From NCBI RefSeq assembly GCF_000835495.1, contig NW_015622543.1:806001-870000 (forward strand): DNA of 64,000 bases, written 5' to 3'. Shown here one piece after another: positions 41,234-51,959 of the stretch (positions are counted from its first letter, which is position 1; the number at the start of each line of letters is the position of its first letter). The position numbers were made by a program, and so were the translations under genes. This DNA is from Cladophialophora immunda (Eukaryota > Ascomycota > Eurotiomycetes > Chaetothyriales > Herpotrichiellaceae). The notes beneath the pieces are model-generated. The model made no database searches. It had not been told where the DNA came from and saw only the letters and a list, made by a program, of their open reading frames with translations.

Positions 41234-43789
41234 ATGGCCACGCTTGTCTCCACAGGATCTCCGACCGGCAAGATGAGTCGCAAATCAACCCCAACCATCA
41301 AGGTCAGAGAGGAAAGTGATGATGGCCCTGTTGTGGTGGCAAACACGCTCACGGTGTGTTTGTTTGATTCTTGCTTCACTTTGTCACTGACACGCAATCA
41401 CAGACTGCGACCAATTCTCATTCCACAACCTCTAACCGTCCTTCCTACACTATCTTGCACAGTGACAAGCTCAGCAACGTCCAGCCTCCAAAACCGAAGG
41501 ACAAGGTATGCTGATTCATTGCCTCTTTTGTGCTTGTCCTTTGCGGCTGGCTAACTCCATATTACACAGGCTGCTGCCAAACCTTCTGACCACAGCGTGA
41601 TGGGTGGGGGCATGGAGGACATTCTTTCACGCCTCAAGCTCAATGACTCTCGTAAACCTGCTCCCGCCCCGACTGGCGAAGTCAAGTCACGCAAGCCTGA
41701 TGACTTTGGGAACCTTGACAAGCTTCTTAACAATCTTCAAGATTCAAGCAAAGCCCTGAAGAAGCAAGAGCAGGAACTCAGGAGCGACATGCAATCCGAG
41801 AATCACAAAGGCCACACCTCGAGCGATGACAGCCTTGATGCTGCAAAGCCCATCCACCATGCAGCAACTATGAACAAAGTCGATGTGGCTGAAATGATGC
41901 GTGTCAAACAGGAGCTCGAGGCCGCCAGGTCCGTCATTTCACGCCAGGAACAGGAGCTTGCTGAGACCCGTACGCTCAAACAAACCATCGACCAAGCCAT
42001 GGGTCCCCCGTCCGAAATCGACTTTGGTGCCTCCAACGATATCTCCGAGCAAACCATAGGTCATCTGCAAAGTGCTTTCAATGCTTCTGCCCGTCCATTT
42101 ACTTCGCAGACCGACGCTTGGGCTACCCAAGACGAACACCGCAATGATTTCGTCCGTGGCAGGGGCATCTGGAACAACCCGGCAACATCGATGACGAATC
42201 TTTTGGCTACCAATTCTGCTGCTCCAGCATATAACCACCCTCGTGATGCACGTCTCTCAGGCCAAGCCTACAATGGGGTCTACGGAGCACCCTTTTCTCC
42301 GGCTGAAGCCAATTTCCAACCTCGCAACTTCTCAGGTACTGGAGCTCCGCTTGGATATGACATGAGGTCGAATAATGACATTATGCCAATCAACCCTACC
42401 CTCGGCATGAGACGCAATGGTGGACAATTGAGAATCAACCCAGGTCTTACTGATCCGATGTCACAACTTAGCAGCTTCCCTCCTGCTGCTACCACATTGA
42501 CACCACCGCCAATCAGTCCCGTTGGGTTTCCAGGCCAATACAATTATCAGCGAGGAATCACGACCCCGATCACTCCGGCCACAGACTTCAACACCGCTGG
42601 TGTGCAGAGTACTGGGACCCCGTGGCCTCTCTCGGCAGGTGGTGTGAATGGACAAACCTATGTCACGCCCCTTGAGCCGATGAACTACCGCCGTCTGCTC
42701 GACAAGTCCGTGTCCTGTGATTGGAAGTACATTGTTGACAAGATCGTCTGCAACAATGACCAACAGGCTAGCATCTTCCTCCAGCAGAAGCTCAAGGTCG
42801 GTACAGCTGAACAGAAGTTCGAGATTGTTGAAGCTATTGTCAATCAAGCTTATCCACTCATGATCAATCGATTTGGCAACTTTCTTGTGCAGCGATGCTT
42901 TGAGCACGGAACTCCGGACCAAGTTGTCGCCATTGCCAATGCCATCCACGGCAATGTCCTTTCCTTGAGTATGGATCCATTCGGCTGTCACGTCATTCAG
43001 AAGGCCTTTGATTCGGTTCCGGAAGACCACAAGGCTGACATGGTACGAGAATTGCTTCGCCGCATCCCAGATACGGTTATTCACCGCTATGCTTGTCATG
43101 TCTGGCAGAAGCTGTTCGAACTCAGATGGAGTGGGGAGCCACCACAGATCATGCTGGAGGTCAACAAGGCTCTTCGCGGCATGTGGCATGAAGTTGCATT
43201 GGGCGAGACTGGGAGCTTGGTGGTCCAGAATATTTTTGAAAACTGCATTGAGGAGGAGAAGAGACCCGCCATCGAAGAAGTGATTGCCAATATCGACCTC
43301 ATCGCCCACGGTCAGTTCGGCAATTGGTGTATTCAGCACCTATGCGAGCATGGCTCTCCACCCGACAAACGCCGCGTTATTGACCACATCCTTGCCAACT
43401 CGTACAGCTACAGCATCGATCAGTTCGCTTCCAAGGTTGTTGAGAAATGTCTCAAGATCGGAGGGCCCGAGTTCTTGGACCGCTACCTCGGAGTCATCAC
43501 CACTGCTCACCCAGATCGCCCGCGCATCCCGCTTATCGACATTGCTGGCGACCAATATGGCAACTATCTGATTCAATGGATCTTGATGAACACTCACCAC
43601 CATCAACGAGAGCAGGTGGCCATCCATATTCGAAAGCACATGGTCTCCTTGCGTGGTTCCAAATTTGGATCTCGAGTTGCCATGCTCTGCTGCAACCCCA
43701 ATTCGGTCACTCGTCCTGGTCCTGGAGCAGTTGTCAACCCTTTCGGTGCTCCCGGTCAACCACGTAGCCAATGGCCTCGCTTTCGCTAA
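41234..43789 (+). CDS. PUF-family (Pumilio-homology) RNA-binding protein
   Basis: PUF proteins bind UGUR-type elements in 3' UTRs and control mRNA decay, translation or localisation in the cytoplasm. Three exons, 41234-41353, 41404-41505 and 41570-43789, 813 aa; all junctions are phase 0 and the frame is unambiguous. Residues 1-440 are largely disordered, with a short coiled coil (KALKKQEQELRSDMQS and VKQELEAARSVISRQEQEL) and Pro/Asn/Gly-rich linkers. The Pumilio homology domain (about 445-785) shows successive repeats: NRFGNFLVQRCFEHG, DPFGCHVIQKAFDSV, HRYACHVWQKLFELR, GETGSLVVQNIFENC, GQFGNWCIQHLCEHG, DQFASKVVEKCLKIG, DQYGNYLIQWILMN and SKFGSRVAMLCCNP. Eight repeats are present with the expected stacking and edge residues, so RNA binding is likely retained. 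I cannot assign the yeast orthologue by eye. Confidence 0.94.
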
Positions 43790-44943
43790 GTCAAGATCTC
43801 GACACGTCTTTATGGACAGGGGTCTGGTCTCGCGCTTCGTCATCTCATCTACTTACGTGTCATCTTCTTGAAGATGAGGGTATTCTACAAGTTTGTCAAT
43901 ACAGCATGGGGCGACTACCGTGAAACTTGGAATACCGACCACCACTGCCATGACCGATGGGAAGGAGAATCCTAATCGGGCCTTTGAAGCCAGTCTCTTA
44001 TCTTGGCTCGGACCTCTTGGTTGTTCATTTCCATCCAACTCTTATCGGACAAGGATATTCGACTGTATGTGTTTCTCCATATCGACAAGGAATGTTTCAT
44101 ACGTGCCGACGATACGAACAACCCACCAAACATCTGCCGCGCGTGGGTGTTTGCTTTCGGGGTCACAACTTGTTGGCGGCAATAGTTCCGGGCGAGCAGC
44201 ATTATCGACGTCAATGTCCATCGGTCATGGCGGATGACTGTGTATCATATCGTGTCTTTGACAGTTGTCCATGCCCGCCGAAAGAAATGAAGGGGAAAAT
44301 TGACCAAGCATGTATTTACCAGTGGCATGATGAAACATCCAGAATGAAGAGGACAATGTAGCAGATAGTGAACATCATAGCTGAACAAGCGTACCAAAGA
44401 GTTCGTGTTCTTCCTTTGCAATAGGGTCTGCCCTCCAGCTTCAGTAGCGGTTCTGAAGATCGGAATCCATCCATGAGCGCCTCACTGCACTGGTACAATA
44501 TAATGCATACGAGGCGTCACCAATGTGCCGTAGGCCACGAGACAAAGGTTTCCATCACGGTTAACCCCCTTTCCTACAGTTCATATGGATCGCTTCACGC
44601 GGCTGTACGTTCCGCCTGGCTGAGCCTGACCATGTGGCAGAGTGTGACATGTGTCTCGTTCAGCATTTGAAGTCTGCCTTGCCCGTGGATGTTGTGGGAG
44701 GCGTGGTGAGGTTCCACATACTACCTAGCGTGTCCGATACCTGTCAATCAAAAGCACAGGCTATAACTCCCCCTCCTCTCTTTGGAGTGGGCGATGGGCG
44801 GAATGCTCTTGCGCGCCAAACAACCTCGTCACGCAGGGGAAAAGGCCACAGGGCGTGACAGAACTGTGAGGAGTCGTCGATCGCATGGTATCTGTCTACA
44901 TCCCGGCCGGGCATAGATTGCATGTTTCTTCAAGAGTGTCCAT
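43790..44943. other. Spacer between convergent PUF and KPWE genes
   Basis: About 1.15 kb between two 3' ends. Open frames up to 134 codons occur on the plus strand (43957-44361) but lack start context and any domain. Likely long 3' untranslated regions; no supported gene. Confidence 0.5.
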
Positions 44944-45786
44944 TCAGTCTCTGCTGAGCAGTCCGCTGTCCGGGATGGCATTGGGTTGAAGAATCTTTAC
45001 CAACCCTTCGTCGGCGATTTTGTGTCCGTTGATGTCGGTCCCTTCGGGCTCAGATCCAGCTTCACCGCCCTGCTCATTCGCAACGGTGACTTGTATGTCA
45101 GCAGCCTCCAATGATGTTATTTCAGCCTGCGACTGTTGTTCTTCCGACTCTGTCACGACGTCCACATCTTTCTCCCACGGTTTCTTTCTCCTCGGTGTCT
45201 TGTCGATCTTGCTCGACCCTGGTTCCAGGACAGTGGGCGGGATCTCTTCTATCCCTGGGACAGGGAGGTTGCGCGTTATAAGGTCCACAATTGCCGCGAA
45301 GGAGGTGGGGTAGGGTGGGTCTTGAGCTGCTTCCGAAGGAGCTGGCGCGGTGGTGTTTGCGGAGGCAGAGGCTGAAGCGACTGTTTGAGAGGATTCTCGA
45401 GGCGGCGAAGACGGCGCTGATGACGGTGATGTCGGTTGAGGTGCTGAAGTGGAAGTCTCAGACTGGGTCTGAGGTTGGAATAGTTGCAGGTGTGGATGCG
45501 GATGTGGTTGGGATTGTAGCCAGGCTGAATACGCTTGGGGAGTCACCGGCGGCGTGATGTGAAACTTCCTTGAGAAATAGAAGCATTGTGCCTGAAGCAC
45601 CAGGTCTGATTTCTCGCGTAATTCTTCCGGGGTTGCAGGTGTGTCCTGATGACCTAGGATGGTTGCGAGGCCAGCTTGATATTCTGGATCGGTGGAGAAC
45701 GGGTAGCGGGACAGGTGAGTATATGTAGCCTCTAGGTCTGGTTGAGGCGGAGGATGCGTCTGTTCGTCGGCATTCTGGGTGGCCAT
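44944..45786 (-). CDS. KPWE-domain protein, candidate peroxisomal import factor Pex39
   Basis: Single-exon 280-aa frame, ATG at 45786-45784. The N-terminal 85 residues are ordered (ATYTHLSRYPFSTDPEYQAG, then LREKSDLVLQAQCFYFSRKF). A Pro/Ser/Gln-rich linker follows. The conserved block is PYPTSFAAIVDLITRNLPVP then GIEEIPPTVL, and after a short basic stretch RRKKPWEKD. This combination is the KPWE domain; the motif has been tied to the PTS2 receptor Pex7 in the recently described Pex39 family (yeast Yjr012c, human C6ORF226) and in Pex13-linked sequences. The overall plan, an N-terminal helical part plus KPWE, fits Pex39. The acidic C-terminal tail is divergent. Function is inferred from the motif. 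It is divergent from the Myb-WD40 gene, sharing about 540 bases of upstream sequence. Confidence 0.78.
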   Translation of the reverse strand: MATQNADEQTHPPPQPDLEATYTHLSRYPFSTDPEYQAGLATILGHQDTPATPEELREKSDLVLQAQCFYFSRKFHITPPVTPQAYSAWLQSQPHPHPHLQLFQPQTQSETSTSAPQPTSPSSAPSSPPRESSQTVASASASANTTAPAPSEAAQDPPYPTSFAAIVDLITRNLPVPGIEEIPPTVLEPGSSKIDKTPRRKKPWEKDVDVVTESEEQQSQAEITSLEAADIQVTVANEQGGEAGSEPEGTDINGHKIADEGLVKILQPNAIPDSGLLSRD

Positions 45787-46330
45787 TACCCTGGCTCTGA
45801 GCGGAGGAAGTGCTTAGCTGGATGCTGACGATATCTGAGCAGAAGCAGCGCGGCGCGGGGGAGAGACGTTGTTGTCGTTGAAGGATGAAGCGGTAGAACC
45901 TCGGCATTGATTCCGCAGTCTCCAGGGAATCTGGCGGGCGACTAGGAGGGAGTGCGATGTGCCCGGAGCTTGTCGCTCTTCAACCGTCGTGAACCAATAT
46001 CAGGCCATCAGGTACAAGAGCGCGCAGTGTTGGGAGTTTCAGTTACAACGACTCTGTGGCCGAGACTTGTTGCTACCACAAAGAACTTCAGACGAGGCTG
46101 ATCCCGCGTATTAAGCAGCCAATCGGAATCGCTTGCCGACCGCAAGGCTGCGCTTGATTAGCGCTCGCCTCGCACTTGCTCGCGCCTCGTTTTAAATTCA
46201 CACCGAACTAGCCCAGTGGCCACCGCCCACTGCCTACTGCCCACGCTGTCCAACCTCATGCTCTGCCTTCCCATAATACACCACCTTAAGCCCTCATCTT
46301 TGCCAACGTGTCACTAGACCACCCTTAACC
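45787..46330. promoter_or_regulatory. Divergent promoter between KPWE and Myb-WD40 genes
   Basis: About 540 bases between the two start codons. CCAAT boxes occur near 45993 and 46120, and the sequence before 46331 is rich in CCA/CTGCC runs. Shared promoter is inferred from arrangement. Confidence 0.45.
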
Positions 46331-49009
46331 ATGGCGGAGAACATGCCCACACCGGCATCTCCTGGCACCGGGCGCTATCCTGGCCCTGGCTTGTTGTCTA
46401 GCGGCACTTCCGACACGGCAGACGATAGTGGACCGGATCTCAGCGATAGCCCTCCGGAGATACGTATGCTGCGCTGCATTGAGCGGCACGATAAGGATTT
46501 CAGAGAAAAGCTCGACGTCTTGACCAGACTAACGAAGATGGTCGCCCGCGACCACGCCAAGTCCATCCGCCACTTGAAGAAGGCTTGCATGGGATACGCT
46601 CCCGGAAATCGAAGCAACCATCAAACACGACCCGCCCCAACAGCTCCTGAACCGACCGTCGAAGAATCCATCTGGGCTGCTCCACGGCAAGCGGAGGAAG
46701 CAACGGAAGAACATTTCGTCGAGAATTCAACATCCAAGCAACTGACCTCCACTTTGATCCCCCAGGACGTGGCAAACGCCGCAATTGGATCCCCTCCTCA
46801 GACAGTGTTACCGCCTGCCGCCGGCGACCCTCTACCTAATGGTGATAACCACGAGTTGTATCAGCCTTCTCGCTTGGAGGAGCCTTCCGGAGAGGAACAT
46901 GAGAATTCAAGTCTTGACGATACAGACGATGACCGTGGTTCATCTTATTCCACTGACGACGATGATCATGATAAGGATATCATCCATGAAGAGTCTCCCA
47001 CCGCGGACGAGACCACGCGGATTGCCCCTGCGGAAACGCAGCCTACTACTACTACTACTCCACCACGAAGAGTTGCCGCTCAAATTCGACAAGCACCAGC
47101 ATCTCAACCTAGCAAAAGCTCTCAGGCGACTCGCGATGGATCTCGGCGTTGGACGGACGCTGAGGAAAACTTTATGATCGACACCATCCATGATTTGATG
47201 CAAGAACAAGACCTTGGACCGACAAAGACGTACATGTGGCAACGTGCGTCCGCCATTCTCAGCACGCGTGGCTACGATCGCACCTTCCAACAGATGATGG
47301 CGAAATGGTCTTGCGATACTCGCCACAAGTGCGAAGCTCGTGGCTTGGCTTGGGCTGCTACCGTCATGGCTAAACTCCCACACATGGTGCGGAAGCGAAA
47401 GTCATCACTAGGCGATGCCGAAGGAGAGCGGGCCTCGGCAAGAGATGGACAGCCAAAGGTCAAACGAGTCAAGATCAAGTCTCAGAAGGTTCTCGACACT
47501 CAAGCTCAAGCGCCTGATCAACTATCGTCTTCAGCTCCTAGTCATGTTCAGGATCCTCAATCAAGCCTGAATGGACAAGTCAGGCCAATGAAGCCAAAGA
47601 GAAGATCTCGAAAGAACATTGACGTTCACCCAGCACTTAGTCCTCGACAAGGCTTTACCACGAAATTCGACTCATTGCCTACAACATCGGGAAACCATAT
47701 GCGTCTGCGTTTCATATGGAGTCACGCCTCGAGTGACATCGTGCAAGTGGATTGGTCTCCAGATGCGAAGTACTTTGCGGCTGCCAGCAACTCGATATTC
47801 GATCCCTCGACAAACTTTAAGGACAATCGTCCGGTCAATTTGATTCATGGTTCACTGCCTTCCAAGACGCTTCGAGAGCTTCCTGAACATCGAGTCGCTG
47901 GTAACGTCGACGCCGGTCAGCCAAAACACGTATATCAGACTGTCAGCGCAGTCCGATTTGCTCCGACCGGCCACAGGATCTACAGTGCTGGATTTGACAA
48001 CAAGGTGCGAGTCTGGGACGTGGAGGATGAGGCTTTCATCCACTGCAAGGCAGAAATCCAATATCCGCAGCGGCTAGAAGTCGTGGACGTTGCCGGGGAG
48101 CAGAGCCCATTATTCGCCACTGGGACAGCAGGCGGACCCCGACCGATCCGGGTCTTCTTTGCCGACTCTGACGTGGATTCCCAGCCTCAAGAGATCCATT
48201 ACCTTCGGGAAACAGTCCGGAAAGCATTCCCATACTCGCCGACGTGCCTCAAGTTCGGACACGCTCGTAGCCGCGATTGGTTACTGGCAGGCTTCGGCAG
48301 TGATACCGAGGGTGGGTTTGGCGAAGGCCTTACAGCAATGTGGAAATTCCGCGAGGCCTCCTGTGAACAGTTGCATTCTCCCCGAGGAGAAACATTCGTG
48401 TTTGATTGCGCTTGGTCTCCTTCAGGTGAGCTTTTCGCCATCGGAAGCGCAAGTGACGCGATGTCGAGGGCCGACACGGCAGAGAATTCGGTGGTCAAGT
48501 TGTACTCGCCGACCCAGCCGGACTCACTCGCGAGATATAGCTGTCGTGCCAAGGATATCAACGATGTGACCATTGACTACGGACTTGTCACAGCCTCGTG
48601 TACCGATGGCTCGACGTACGTTTGGGACCAACGTCAGCCTCAAAAGCCATTACATACGCTGGCTCATGGTCAACCCGTGATGCAGCTTCTCCCTGGCGCA
48701 GACCGTGAGCTTGAAGATGTGGGGGTCAGATACATCGAGTGGAGTCATAATACTGGACAATTGTACACGGGGTCTAGTGACGGCTTCCTGAAGTATTGGG
48801 ACACACGCCGCTCGCCGGCTGATGTCCTGCTCGAGGACCTTGTGGATACTGGTCGTGAAATCCTGTGTGGACGTCTTTCGCCCGATCATTCATCCTTGCT
48901 GCTCGGCGACGAAGAAGGGCGTCTGCATCTACTCAGCACGTCGAATGGTCCATCTCCGGAGGAGCAGTTTCAATTCCGCGTGGCCGAAGGATGGAACAAT
49001 GACAACTAG
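46331..49009 (+). CDS. Myb/SANT-like plus WD40-repeat protein
   Basis: Uninterrupted 892-aa frame. Residues 40-90 form a conserved helical start (EIRMLRCIERHDKDFREKL, TRLTKMVARDHAKSIRHLKK). An acidic, Ser/Thr-rich linker follows, then a Myb/SANT-like three-helix unit (about 270-345: RRWTDAEENFMIDTIHDLMQ, YMWQRASAILSTRGYDRTFQ, MMAKWSCDTRHKC) and a basic Lys/Arg stretch (VKRVKIKSQK) likely to direct nuclear import. The WD40 propeller covers about 455-880: IVQVDWSPDAKYFAAAS, VSAVRFAPTGHRIYSAGFDN, KVRVWD, VFDCAWSPSGELFAIGSASD, GSTYVWDQRQP, VRYIEWSHNTGQLYTGSSDG then FLKYWDTRRSPADVL. The combination suggests a chromatin protein. One candidate relation is the Raf1/DIM-9 WD40 subunit of the CLRC/DCDC heterochromatin ligase, but this is a hypothesis only. 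Confidence 0.85.
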   Translation: MAENMPTPASPGTGRYPGPGLLSSGTSDTADDSGPDLSDSPPEIRMLRCIERHDKDFREKLDVLTRLTKMVARDHAKSIRHLKKACMGYAPGNRSNHQTRPAPTAPEPTVEESIWAAPRQAEEATEEHFVENSTSKQLTSTLIPQDVANAAIGSPPQTVLPPAAGDPLPNGDNHELYQPSRLEEPSGEEHENSSLDDTDDDRGSSYSTDDDDHDKDIIHEESPTADETTRIAPAETQPTTTTTPPRRVAAQIRQAPASQPSKSSQATRDGSRRWTDAEENFMIDTIHDLMQEQDLGPTKTYMWQRASAILSTRGYDRTFQQMMAKWSCDTRHKCEARGLAWAATVMAKLPHMVRKRKSSLGDAEGERASARDGQPKVKRVKIKSQKVLDTQAQAPDQLSSSAPSHVQDPQSSLNGQVRPMKPKRRSRKNIDVHPALSPRQGFTTKFDSLPTTSGNHMRLRFIWSHASSDIVQVDWSPDAKYFAAASNSIFDPSTNFKDNRPVNLIHGSLPSKTLRELPEHRVAGNVDAGQPKHVYQTVSAVRFAPTGHRIYSAGFDNKVRVWDVEDEAFIHCKAEIQYPQRLEVVDVAGEQSPLFATGTAGGPRPIRVFFADSDVDSQPQEIHYLRETVRKAFPYSPTCLKFGHARSRDWLLAGFGSDTEGGFGEGLTAMWKFREASCEQLHSPRGETFVFDCAWSPSGELFAIGSASDAMSRADTAENSVVKLYSPTQPDSLARYSCRAKDINDVTIDYGLVTASCTDGSTYVWDQRQPQKPLHTLAHGQPVMQLLPGADRELEDVGVRYIEWSHNTGQLYTGSSDGFLKYWDTRRSPADVLLEDLVDTGREILCGRLSPDHSSLLLGDEEGRLHLLSTSNGPSPEEQFQFRVAEGWNNDN

Positions 49010-50135
49010 GGACTACTCTTACGGAAGGATGAAAAGTGATCAATGAAGAGACCGGTCGGAAACGAAGACTGATGAATGTGTAGGACAATAGTGGCAGGAA
49101 CAGGAATGGCAGGATTGAGATATCTTTATGGGCAAGAACAGAACCTTCAGGACCACTCTCTGGGAGGTAATGTCATGTGTTGCTGGCGCTCAACTTGCCA
49201 CGGGGGCATAAAGGTATTTGGTGCCCTTTCCGAGCTTAATATTTGTGCGGAATCGGCTCTTTTTTGCATGGTTCGAGGAGAGCAGCACGTCGATCAGACA
49301 AGGAATGGCGATGCCGGCACCGCCATGACCTTCACCCTTTCTGTTGAATGACTGGCCAGACTGAGGCTCTTTCATAGTTTCAACGAGGACTGTAATTTGC
49401 ACTTGACCGTCACGTTGCCCCTAATGTCCCATGACATCGCAGCAATTGGGATAAGACGAAACGCATATCTTGCCACGAACATGGCACCTCATGAACAGAG
49501 AGGATGATCTAGGAAGAGCCGGGAGCCAACTGAGGCCCGAGGCCTGACAAGGCCTGACGACAGCGTGGACGAGTCGCGGTCGCTCGTAGGATGACAGTAT
49601 CTGTGCCTACGATGGGACGCCTGGTTGAAAGCCGAACCAACGATATGTCATATGGCCGCTGCAATTCGGCAGGTTTTGGGGATCGACCCCGGGACCGGTA
49701 TGTTCTGGTTCCGGATGCCTTGCGCCTGATCTAGGCGGAGGAAAGGTTGGAACGAGAAGGGCGAGAGGAGAAAGGCAGGCAGAGAGGCGGGCGGGGAACA
49801 CGTTCTGGCGTTGGTATTTATGTTGTGGTGTATTGCATGGGATTCTGTGCCGAGATATTATTGTTATATGCCAATCGGTCCAGCACTTACCTGATCTCCC
49901 CCAGTATTAAGTAGGTGACCACTGACTGAAGGTGGGAATCGAGGCCATAATCACACAACAGTTCTCACCTTCACCCAACATATCCCACTCAGCCTCCAAG
50001 ACGAGAAACGAGACCGTAAGAACCCCTACATTCTACCAGCGACAGACACACACAGTGACTAACCCCCCCCCCCCCCCCAAAAAACCCACCTGCGCACAGA
50101 AAAGGGGAAAGAGACGAACAAAACAGAGTAAATCA
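49010..50135. other. Spacer with C16 tract
   Basis: About 1.1 kb with no supported gene. It includes a run of 16 C (50063-50078) about 60 bases upstream of the DUF6640 start. Confidence 0.5.
50063..50078. repeat. Poly-C homopolymer (16)
   Basis: Uninterrupted C run directly followed by A6, in the leader of the DUF6640 gene. Confidence 0.8.
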
Positions 50136-50675
50136 ATGTCTCCTTCTACCTCGACCATCACCGCCGGGCGCGTCTGCCTCAGCCTCGTCGCCGCCATCAC
50201 CAGCATCGGCTGCTACCTCGCCGACTGGAACGAGACGCACGTCAAGAACCCGCGCTGGCCGCCGCACGCGCGCTTCCACAACGGCCAGACCATGTCCATG
50301 GGCCTGTGCCTGGGCGTGCTCACGGCGTATTTTACCTGGAGGCCCGTGCTGGCTGCCTCGTCTTCGCTCACTACGGATGAGAAACTCAACGGTGGTGGTG
50401 GTGGTGGTGGTGGTCCTACGGCGAAAAGGAAAAGGAAGAGTGAGAGTGGGAGTGGGATCGGCGAGAAGGAGTGCGTCACCATCGCCGCCGTGCTGGGCTC
50501 GCTGTACTACGTCACGGGCATCAGCGGCATCCTCTACCCCGGCACGAAATGGGTTGATCCCGAGTTCGGCGACGGGGCGCCCCAGGTGCCCATCTTCGTC
50601 GGGGCGACTGGCCTCGCGTGGTGTGGGTGGTGGTTGGAGATGAGGAGGCTGGCCCAGGCGGAGAAGCTGGCGTAG
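50136..50675 (+). CDS. DUF6640-type small membrane protein
   Basis: 179-aa frame starting at ATG 50136; the frame is open further upstream, but the segment before reads as leader with the poly-C run. The sequence has four hydrophobic segments: VCLSLVAAITSIGCYLADW, MSMGLCLGVLTAYFTW, VTIAAVLGSLYYVTGISGIL and IFVGATGLAWCGWWLEM. The conserved NPRWPPHARFHNGQTMSMG between spans 1 and 2 is the signature of a fungal membrane family catalogued as DUF6640. The loop between spans 2 and 3 carries a run of eight Gly (GGT repeat, about 50392-50415) and a basic KRKRK stretch. Function unknown; very GC-rich codons. Confidence 0.8.
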   Translation: MSPSTSTITAGRVCLSLVAAITSIGCYLADWNETHVKNPRWPPHARFHNGQTMSMGLCLGVLTAYFTWRPVLAASSSLTTDEKLNGGGGGGGGPTAKRKRKSESGSGIGEKECVTIAAVLGSLYYVTGISGILYPGTKWVDPEFGDGAPQVPIFVGATGLAWCGWWLEMRRLAQAEKLA

Positions 50676-50722
50676 GCGGCGAGGGGGATTCAAGAGTGTA
50701 TGAAAACGATGGGAATGGGGCT

Positions 50723-50726
<4 letters not shown>

Positions 50727-50792
<66 letters not shown>
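50727..50792. repeat. (AG)33 dinucleotide microsatellite
   Basis: Perfect AG/CT run of about 66 bases in the spacer between the convergent DUF6640 and bna6 genes. Confidence 0.9.
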
Positions 50793-50797
<5 letters not shown>

Positions 50798-50890
50798 AGT
50801 GTTGGGTTAGTTGTCAAGGGAGCGTGAAAAGCCAGGGGCAAAGACTGTGGACATCAAGGAGACCAGACCGTGGCAACAGAGAGGTATCGT

Positions 50891-51959
50891 TCAATGGTCG
50901 ATTTTCAGGGAGAAATCTATGTGCGGCACCCCCTGGTGGACGGCGCTCGTGGATATTATGTCGATATCTGCATCGAATGAGAGCAGTGAGGTCAGTCCAG
51001 GGTGTCAAGCAGTGAACTGCGGAAAGGGAACATGGACCATGGAAAAGGCATTTGAGAATCTCTTCTCCAATAGCAGCGGGCAGCAGGGAGACAAGTACGG
51101 ACCCCAGGGGCTTGAACTCACCGTTATTAATGTATTCCTTGACGTTGGCCTCGGTCAGCCCGCCGCTGCTCTCCAGCAGCACATGTGCCCGGCCTCGGGC
51201 CCTCCATCTCTCCTTCAGGCTCCGCGCCGCGACCATCAGCCCTTGGCCGTCAAAGTTGTCCAGCATGACCACGTCGGCACCCGCCTCGATGGCCTCGTCC
51301 GCCTCGGCCTCGCTCTGCACCTCGACCTCGATCTTCAGGGCGAAGCCGCCCACGGCGCGCGCCGCCTGGACCGCGTTGGTGATGGAGCCCTTGGCCCAGA
51401 CGTGGTTGTCCTTGAGCATGATCATGCTCGACAGGTCGTGGCGGTGGCCGTCGATCCCGCCCACCAGCATGCCGTACTTCTCGACCAGCCGGAACCCCGG
51501 CGTCGTCTTGCGCGTGCCGGCCAGGATGCCCCGGTAGCCCGCGCCGCGCACCAGCTCGAGCATCTGGCGCGACCGCGTCGCCACCCCGCTGCACCGGGCC
51601 AGCGTGTTCAGCGCAACTCTTTCGCCCAGCAGCAGTTTCCGCGTCGGGCCCCGGACCGTGGCGACTTTGATCTTCCCGCCGGCCGGCGTCGGGTCGAGGT
51701 GTGTGCCTTCGCCATAGTGCCATTCCACGGTGCAGTCGAGCTGGCGGAACACCTCGTCGAAAAACGGCACCCCGGCCAGCACCCCGGCGGACTTGCAGAG
51801 GAGCTGTGCACTGCGCGGGTCGGACCCCACGACGAAGCCGCCGTAGTCAAACGACGGCGTGTCTTCGGCCAGCCAGGTGGTTATTTGGGTGGTGAAGTGA
51901 GAGGGGAGGAGGTCGGCGAGGGCGCCGTGGGGGGATGTGTGGGAGGAGGACGTAGACAT
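50891..51959 (-). CDS. bna6: Nicotinate-nucleotide pyrophosphorylase (quinolinate phosphoribosyltransferase, Bna6)
   Basis: Converts quinolinate and PRPP to nicotinate mononucleotide, the last step of de novo NAD synthesis from tryptophan. Two exons on the minus strand: 51959-51122 and 50967-50891, 304 aa. The 154-nt intron (GTGAGT to GATGCAG) must be removed to obtain the conserved ending [20 protein letters not shown] then LKIDH; without it the frame runs into unrelated sequence. Motifs seen in order: [31 protein letters not shown], then [20 protein letters not shown] and [20 protein letters not shown] (PRPP and substrate sites), [29 protein letters not shown] and [19 protein letters not shown]. 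All key Arg, His, Lys, Glu and Asp positions appear intact. Likely cytosolic. Confidence 0.95.

Noticed and set aside
49670..49700. tRNA-like T-arm (GGGGATCGACCCC)
   Set aside because: No matching D arm, anticodon stem or terminator around it.
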